Assembly: GCA_003567495.1 (NCBI GenBank)
Contig: PWZK01000299.1
Span: 1 to 9,758, forward strand
DNA length: 9,758 nt
Reading direction: 5' to 3'
From: Candidatus Brocadiaceae bacterium
GTDB lineage: Bacteria; Planctomycetota; Brocadiia; SM23-32
Shown here: piece after piece, positions 6,096 to 9,758 of the stretch
Layout of the letters: each line of letters starts with the position of its first letter
How positions within the stretch are numbered: the stretch's first letter is position 1
Made by a program: the position numbers and the translations under genes
Notes under the pieces: generated by a model
The model's database searches: none
The model's input: the letters and a program-made list of their open reading frames with translations, nothing else
What the model was told of the DNA's origin: nothing

Positions 6096-6217
6096 TTGCA
6101 ATGCTCCCCGTCTTTCTTGTGATTTTACATACAATCATGTATATTATCAGACACGAGTAGATAATAACCGAATTTTCGCTCTCTTTCCAATCGACCGCCT
6201 CAAATTCGGGAAAGAAC
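6096..6217. promoter_or_regulatory. Divergent intergenic region, epimerase-like / mtaB
   Basis: This 122-nt AT-rich gap must carry the start signals for both genes. A small inverted repeat, ATACA-ATCA-TGTAT (6129-6142), lies in its middle and could be an operator. TTTACA (6124-6129) and TATTAT (6142-6147) look like promoter boxes but are only 12 nt apart, so I do not assign exact promoters. GGGGAG at 6104-6109 (minus strand) is the ribosome site of the epimerase-like gene. Confidence 0.4.
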
Positions 6218-7483
6218 ATGGAAAAACAGACCTTTCGCATAGAAACATTCGGCTGTAAGGTAAATCGCTACGACTCGCAGCGTCTGCGGGAGATGCTGGA
6301 ATCCGCGGGGATGCAGCCGGCGGCTGAAGATGAAACGCCCGACCTGTGGTTCATCAACACCTGCACGGTTACCCACGTAGCCGACAGAAAGGCCCGGCGG
6401 ATTATAAGGCGACGCAAGCGCGAGGCGCCCGGCGCCCGCGTATTTGTCACCGGTTGCTACGCGGATTTCCGCAAGGATGCGCTCAAAGCTATTGAGCATG
6501 TAGATGGCGTTTACGGACGTACTGAATGGGAGCAAATGATAAAAGACATCGTTCCCGAAGGCTTTTCTCCGCAGGATGGTGGCAGCGTAGATTTCGGCGT
6601 ACATAATTTTCGAGGCAGGGCGCGTGCATTTTTAAAAATACAGGACGGGTGTGATTCTTTCTGCAGCTACTGCGTTGTGCCGCACACGAGAGGGCGGCCC
6701 AGGAGCCGTTCTCTCCGCGATACGCTGGAGGAGGGGAAGAGAATGGTAGGTGCCGGTTTCCGTGAGCTTGTATTAACCGGCATCCATCTCGGCATGTACG
6801 GCGGAGACCTGCCCGGGCATTCAGAGCTTGCCGACGTGGTGGAGGCGCTTGAGGGATTGGACAAAGGCATAAGAGTGCGCATAAGTTCGCTGGAGGGGCC
6901 GGAGGTGAGTGACCGGCTGCTTGCCGCCATGGCGCTGCCGGGTGTCTGCGCCCACCTTCACCTGCCGCTGCAAAGCGGAGATGTTGGGGTTCTGGCGGCG
7001 ATGCGGCGTCGCTACACGCCGAAGGCTTTCAGGGAAGTTCTCGACCGGGTCAGGGAAGCGCTTGATGAACCGGCAATAAGCACCGACGTGATGGTGGGAT
7101 TTCCCGGCGAGGACGAACGCGCATTCAGAAACACGGTGGAGTTCTGCGAAAATGCCGGTTTCAGCCGCCTGCACGTGTTCTGCTACAGCCCGCGCCCCGG
7201 AACCGCTGCATACGACATGCGGCCCCGTATCGATCCGGCAGAGGCGAACAGGCGCTCCGAAGTTCTGCGCGCACTCGATGCCCGTATGCAAGCTGATTGG
7301 GCGCGAAGGTTTGTCGGATGCCGGGTGCGAGTCCTGTATGAAAAAGTCGAGCGAGATGGATGGATGTACGGATACAGTGACCGCTACATACGCGTAAAAG
7401 CACCGGCAAACAGGAGTGCCGTCGGCAGACTATGCAAAACAACACTTACACAAGACTCTTGCGTGGTCCCGCGCATTTCTTAA
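6218..7483 (+). CDS. mtaB: tRNA t6A37 methylthiotransferase MtaB
   Basis: Radical-SAM enzyme that adds a methylthio group to t6A at position 37 of ANN-decoding tRNAs, giving ms2t6A; cytoplasmic. 421 residues. The N-terminal UPF0004 domain carries the auxiliary iron-sulfur cysteines Cys13 (ETFGCKVN), Cys49 (INTCTVT) and Cys80 (VTGCYA). The radical-SAM cluster motif CxxxCxxC is Cys145, Cys149 and Cys152 (DGCDSFCSYCVVPHTRG). LVLTGIHLGMYG, LHLPLQSGD and DVMVGFPGED follow, and a C-terminal TRAM-like tRNA-binding stretch begins at about 360. FGCKVNRYDS and GIHLGMYG point to MtaB rather than MiaB (which has GCQMN) or RimO. The ATG has only a weak GGAAAG upstream. No operon partner follows; a 569-nt repeat-rich gap comes next. 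Confidence 0.92.
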   Translation: MEKQTFRIETFGCKVNRYDSQRLREMLESAGMQPAAEDETPDLWFINTCTVTHVADRKARRIIRRRKREAPGARVFVTGCYADFRKDALKAIEHVDGVYGRTEWEQMIKDIVPEGFSPQDGGSVDFGVHNFRGRARAFLKIQDGCDSFCSYCVVPHTRGRPRSRSLRDTLEEGKRMVGAGFRELVLTGIHLGMYGGDLPGHSELADVVEALEGLDKGIRVRISSLEGPEVSDRLLAAMALPGVCAHLHLPLQSGDVGVLAAMRRRYTPKAFREVLDRVREALDEPAISTDVMVGFPGEDERAFRNTVEFCENAGFSRLHVFCYSPRPGTAAYDMRPRIDPAEANRRSEVLRALDARMQADWARRFVGCRVRVLYEKVERDGWMYGYSDRYIRVKAPANRSAVGRLCKTTLTQDSCVVPRIS

Positions 7484-7609
7484 ACCAGCGACAGTAATTA
7501 ATATCAATATCCTGATCTCCTAGAAAAAGCCATGAGACCTGTTTTGCTTTTCGGGTTTTATTCAGCAGGATCTCCAATATCAAACGAACCCGTTGGCTCA
7601 CTATAAATT

Positions 7610-7640
7610 GGTATCGATATCGCTATCGGGATCGGGATCG
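7610..7640. repeat. CGATCC-type short repeat (right of inverted pair)
   Basis: CGCTATCGGGATCGGGATCG at 7621-7640, preceded by GGTATCGATAT, is the exact reverse complement of 5128-5147. The two inverted copies enclose the epimerase-like/mtaB pair. The preceding 7484-7609 holds no gene that I can support and no clear mtaB terminator. Confidence 0.75.
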
Positions 7641-7693
7641 TTCTTTGTGCGTAAATCCTCAGCGAACCCCGTATCGTCGTTGAAAGAAGAAGA

Positions 7694-7913
7694 ACCACAG
7701 ATGAACACAGATATTATCTTTCAAAGAATGTGAAAGGTTTTTTTTCAGTATTATAGAAATGTAGGATATGTGTAGTGATATTGGGGAATTTTGATTCGAA
7801 GAAATCGGTGTTCATCTGTATTTAACATGCATGCAAAGGTAAGTTGGCAATAGTGGGGACAACAACTTTTAAGTCTTGAGTCTTATCCGTATTAATCCGT
7901 GTCCATCTGTGGT
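7694..7913. repeat. 220-bp element with ACCACAGATGAACACAGAT terminal inverted repeats
   Basis: The left end ACCACAGATGAACACAGAT (7694-7712) and the reverse complement of the right end (7895-7913) match at 17 of 19 positions. An additional internal GTGTTCATCTGT (7808-7819) is the exact reverse complement of 7698-7709, suggesting nested or stepwise duplication. There is no coding capacity. This type of intergenic repeat is known to me from many environmental genomes. Confidence 0.7.
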
Positions 7914-7941
7914 CCTAAAATACTTATTACAGTGCCCAACG

Positions 7942-8046
7942 CCTGCCTGCTGCAGGCAGGTGGTTCACTGAATATATACATTTTCTCTGCGTATGCACAG
8001 TACTGCATCGACAGCCTGCCTGCTACCTGCCCGGCGGCAGACAGGC
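7942..8046. repeat. CCTGCCTGC palindrome, 26-nt repeat and degenerate palindrome downstream of pyrG
   Basis: A perfect palindrome CCTGCCTGC-T-GCAGGCAGG (7942-7960) is followed by the 26-nt repeat (7981-8006) shared with 4960-4985, then by an imperfect CCTGCCTGC/GGCAGACAGG palindrome (8015-8046) that ends 7 nt past the pyrG stop. In pyrG orientation the last one can form a GC-rich stem but lacks a T-run. It is the best candidate for the 3' end of the pyrG transcript. Confidence 0.6.
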
Positions 8047-8052
8047 GGCGTT

Positions 8053-9684
8053 CTAATCTGTGTTTATGCAGCATGCAAGAACAAAATGCTTAAATAGCGG
8101 ATTTGGAGCCGTCGGGCGGGATGAGAACTCGGGGTGAAACTGGCAGCACACAAACCAGGGATGCTCGGGCAGCTCGAATACCTCCACCAGATCGTGCTCG
8201 GGGTTTATACCGGAGAACAGAGCGCCGTTCTCCTCAAAGTGCTGTTTATAATCGTTGTTAAACTCGTAGTGGTGTCTGTGGCGTTCCCTGATGTTTTTCC
8301 CGCCATACGCCTGGTAAGCCCTGGAATTTTTCTTTAATTCGCATTGATACGCACCCAGACGCATCGAGCCACCCTTGCCTTTCAGCTCCTTATGCCCATC
8401 CAGAAGACAGACAACGGGGGATTCGGTATTCGGCGACATCTCCGAGCTGTCGGCATCCTGTAGCCCGCAAACGTTGCGGGCAAATTCAATCAGTGCGCAG
8501 TGAAGTCCGAGGCAGATGCCAAAAAACGGAATCCCGTTTTCTCTTGCATACCTGGCCGCCTCGATTTTCCCATCTATGTCCCTCGAGCCGAATCCGCCGG
8601 GAACAAGGATACCGCCGACGCCTTCGAGAAGATATGCGGCGCCTTTTTCCAAAATATCACCAGCCTTAACCCGCCTGACATTCACCCGGCAGCGGTTGGC
8701 AAGACCACCGTGGTCCAGGGCTTCATAAATGGACTTATAAGCATCCTGCAGCTCGCCGTACTTGCCGACTACGCCTATCTCTACTTCTCTTTCCGGGTTG
8801 CGGATGGTGTCAAGGATCCCGGGCCAGGGCCCCGTATCTCGCTTTTTCGCCGGCAACCGGAGTTTTTTGACTATAAGGTCGTCCAGCCCTTCTTCTATAA
8901 AGATGAAAGGGACTTCATAGATGGTATCTTTTACATCCGGTTCATCTATAACGGCGTCGTGGGGCACGCTGCAGAAAAGCGAAATTTTTTCTTTCAGCTC
9001 TTTTGTCAGTTTTTTTTCCGTCCTGCAGATAATAGCGTCGGGCGTGATGCCGATTTCTCTCAGACGCCCCACCGAGTGCTGCGTAGGTTTGGTCTTTACC
9101 TCTCCAGCTGCTCGGATATACGGCACGAGGGATACATGTATATACATGACATTATCCTGGCCCTCCTGAAGCGCCATCTGTCTGAGCGCTTCCATAAAGG
9201 GCAGTCCCTCGATATCGCCCACGGTGCCGCCGATCTCCGCTATTACGACATCCGTGCCTGGACCGGCAAGGCTCCGGATTGCTTTTTTGATTTCATCGGT
9301 AACGTGCGGAATGAGCTGTATGGTCTGTCCCAGATATCCGCCCTCTCTTTCCCGGGAGAGAACGGAATGATATATGCGCCCCGCCGTATAGTTGCTGTGC
9401 CTGCTTGTCGGCTCCCCGGTGAAACGCTCGTAATGGCCCAGGTCCAGATCGGTTTCAGCACCGTCTTCGGTAACATAGACCTCTCCGTGCTGGTAAGGGC
9501 TCATGGTTCCGGGGTCTATGTTAAGATAAGGGTCGAACTTCTGCAGCCGGACATTCAGGCCCCGGCATTTAAGCAGCATGCCGAGCGACGCCGCTGTTAT
9601 GCCTTTCCCGAGTGACGAGACTACCCCGCCGGTTACAAATATGTATTTGGTAATGCCGCCGGGTGTGCTTTTTGCGGAGGGCAT
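8053..9684 (-). CDS. pyrG: CTP synthase (glutamine-hydrolysing)
   Basis: Makes CTP from UTP, ATP and glutamine, the last step of pyrimidine nucleotide synthesis; cytoplasmic. 543 residues, normal length. The N-terminal amidoligase domain (~1-280) has KYIFVTGGVVSSLGKG (13-28), the DPYLNIDPGTM loop (51-61), EVYVTEDGAETDLDLGHYER (68-87) and GGTVGDIEG (152-160). The class I glutaminase domain has the oxyanion loop VPGGFGSRD (361-369), nucleophile Cys391 (FGICLG), and His517 and Glu519 (QFHPEFSSRP). Two residues that contact glutamine in characterised enzymes are altered: the Gln of CLGMQ is His395, and the Arg of ERHRHRY is His472; the Glu (Glu415) is kept. ATG 9684 is chosen over 9750 because GAGGAA (9692-9697) lies 7 nt upstream and PSAKSTPGGITKYIF starts at the right place. 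The last residues (ACCINTD) run into repeat sequence. Confidence 0.96.
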   Translation of the reverse strand: MPSAKSTPGGITKYIFVTGGVVSSLGKGITAASLGMLLKCRGLNVRLQKFDPYLNIDPGTMSPYQHGEVYVTEDGAETDLDLGHYERFTGEPTSRHSNYTAGRIYHSVLSREREGGYLGQTIQLIPHVTDEIKKAIRSLAGPGTDVVIAEIGGTVGDIEGLPFMEALRQMALQEGQDNVMYIHVSLVPYIRAAGEVKTKPTQHSVGRLREIGITPDAIICRTEKKLTKELKEKISLFCSVPHDAVIDEPDVKDTIYEVPFIFIEEGLDDLIVKKLRLPAKKRDTGPWPGILDTIRNPEREVEIGVVGKYGELQDAYKSIYEALDHGGLANRCRVNVRRVKAGDILEKGAAYLLEGVGGILVPGGFGSRDIDGKIEAARYARENGIPFFGICLGLHCALIEFARNVCGLQDADSSEMSPNTESPVVCLLDGHKELKGKGGSMRLGAYQCELKKNSRAYQAYGGKNIRERHRHHYEFNNDYKQHFEENGALFSGINPEHDLVEVFELPEHPWFVCCQFHPEFSSRPTAPNPLFKHFVLACCINTD

Positions 9685-9708
9685 TTTAAGGTTCCTCAGT
9701 CTAAAATT

Positions 9709-9736
9709 TAGCCTGCATTTCTCACAAAGCAGGCTA
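9709..9736 (-). promoter_or_regulatory. Leader hairpin upstream of pyrG
   Basis: TAGCCTGC (9729-9736 read on -) and GCAGGCTA (9709-9716 read on -) form a perfect 8-bp stem with a 12-nt loop, 24 nt before the pyrG ATG. On the pyrG strand the stem is followed by AATTTTAG, a weak U-rich tract. It could be an attenuator in the pyrG leader, as known for pyrG in some Firmicutes, or the 3' terminator of a gene beyond the window edge. Confidence 0.4.
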
Positions 9737-9758
9737 GCGTTAAATAGCATCCTGTAAA

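Noticed and set aside
7484..8052. Hidden small gene or tRNA in the gap after mtaB
   Set aside because: I found no cloverleaf and no frame with a ribosome site; the content is explained by several repeat families.
8500..9615. Long open frame on the + strand (371 codons)
   Set aside because: It is entirely antisense to pyrG, whose motifs are unmistakable, and its translation has no recognisable domain.
9685..9750. Upstream ATG start for pyrG
   Set aside because: It would put the leader hairpin inside the coding region and ignore the good GAGGAA site before ATG 9684.

Overview
The window comes from a bacterial chromosome of moderate to high GC, with AT-rich intergenic regions full of repeats. 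The genes use Shine-Dalgarno sequences (GGAGG, GGGGAG and GAGGAA ahead of three of the six starts). The intergenic repeat types are a GTAGGGGCAA palindrome in AT-rich arms, ACCACAGATGAACACAGAT ends, CCTGCCTGC/GCAGGCAGG palindromes, CGATCC runs and GGGTTCT heptads. Together with a cysteine-type LRR protein they resemble uncultured PVC-type or candidate-phylum bacteria. That placement is an impression only; no marker in the window fixes the phylum.

Layout. Positions 1-434 hold repeats. A + strand block follows: a 13-unit leucine-rich-repeat protein (447-1691), a membrane-embedded subtilisin-family protease (1743-3368) and a XerD-type recombinase (3726-4622). This block is bracketed by two direct copies of a ~300-bp repeat (138-434 and 4628-4935, roughly 94% identical). 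The first copy ends in the Shine-Dalgarno of the LRR gene, and the second starts 5 nt after the xerD stop. Next comes a repeat-rich gap (4936-5180), then a divergent pair: an aldose-epimerase-like protein on - (5181-6095) and the tRNA methylthiotransferase gene mtaB on + (6218-7483). A third repeat-rich gap (7484-8052) separates mtaB from pyrG (CTP synthase) on - (8053-9684), which has a leader hairpin and a complete start.

Function. xerD (chromosome dimer resolution), mtaB (ms2t6A37 tRNA modification) and pyrG (CTP synthesis) are housekeeping genes with no obvious link to each other. The less ordinary part is the LRR/protease pair, 51 nt apart on the same strand. The LRR protein has no signal peptide and looks cytoplasmic. 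The protease has charge patterns that put its S8 domain outside the membrane and a ~100-residue tail inside. An LRR sensor or scaffold contacting that tail is a testable inference, not something the sequence proves. The other point of interest is PyrG: two residues that contact glutamine in characterised CTP synthases are both histidine here.
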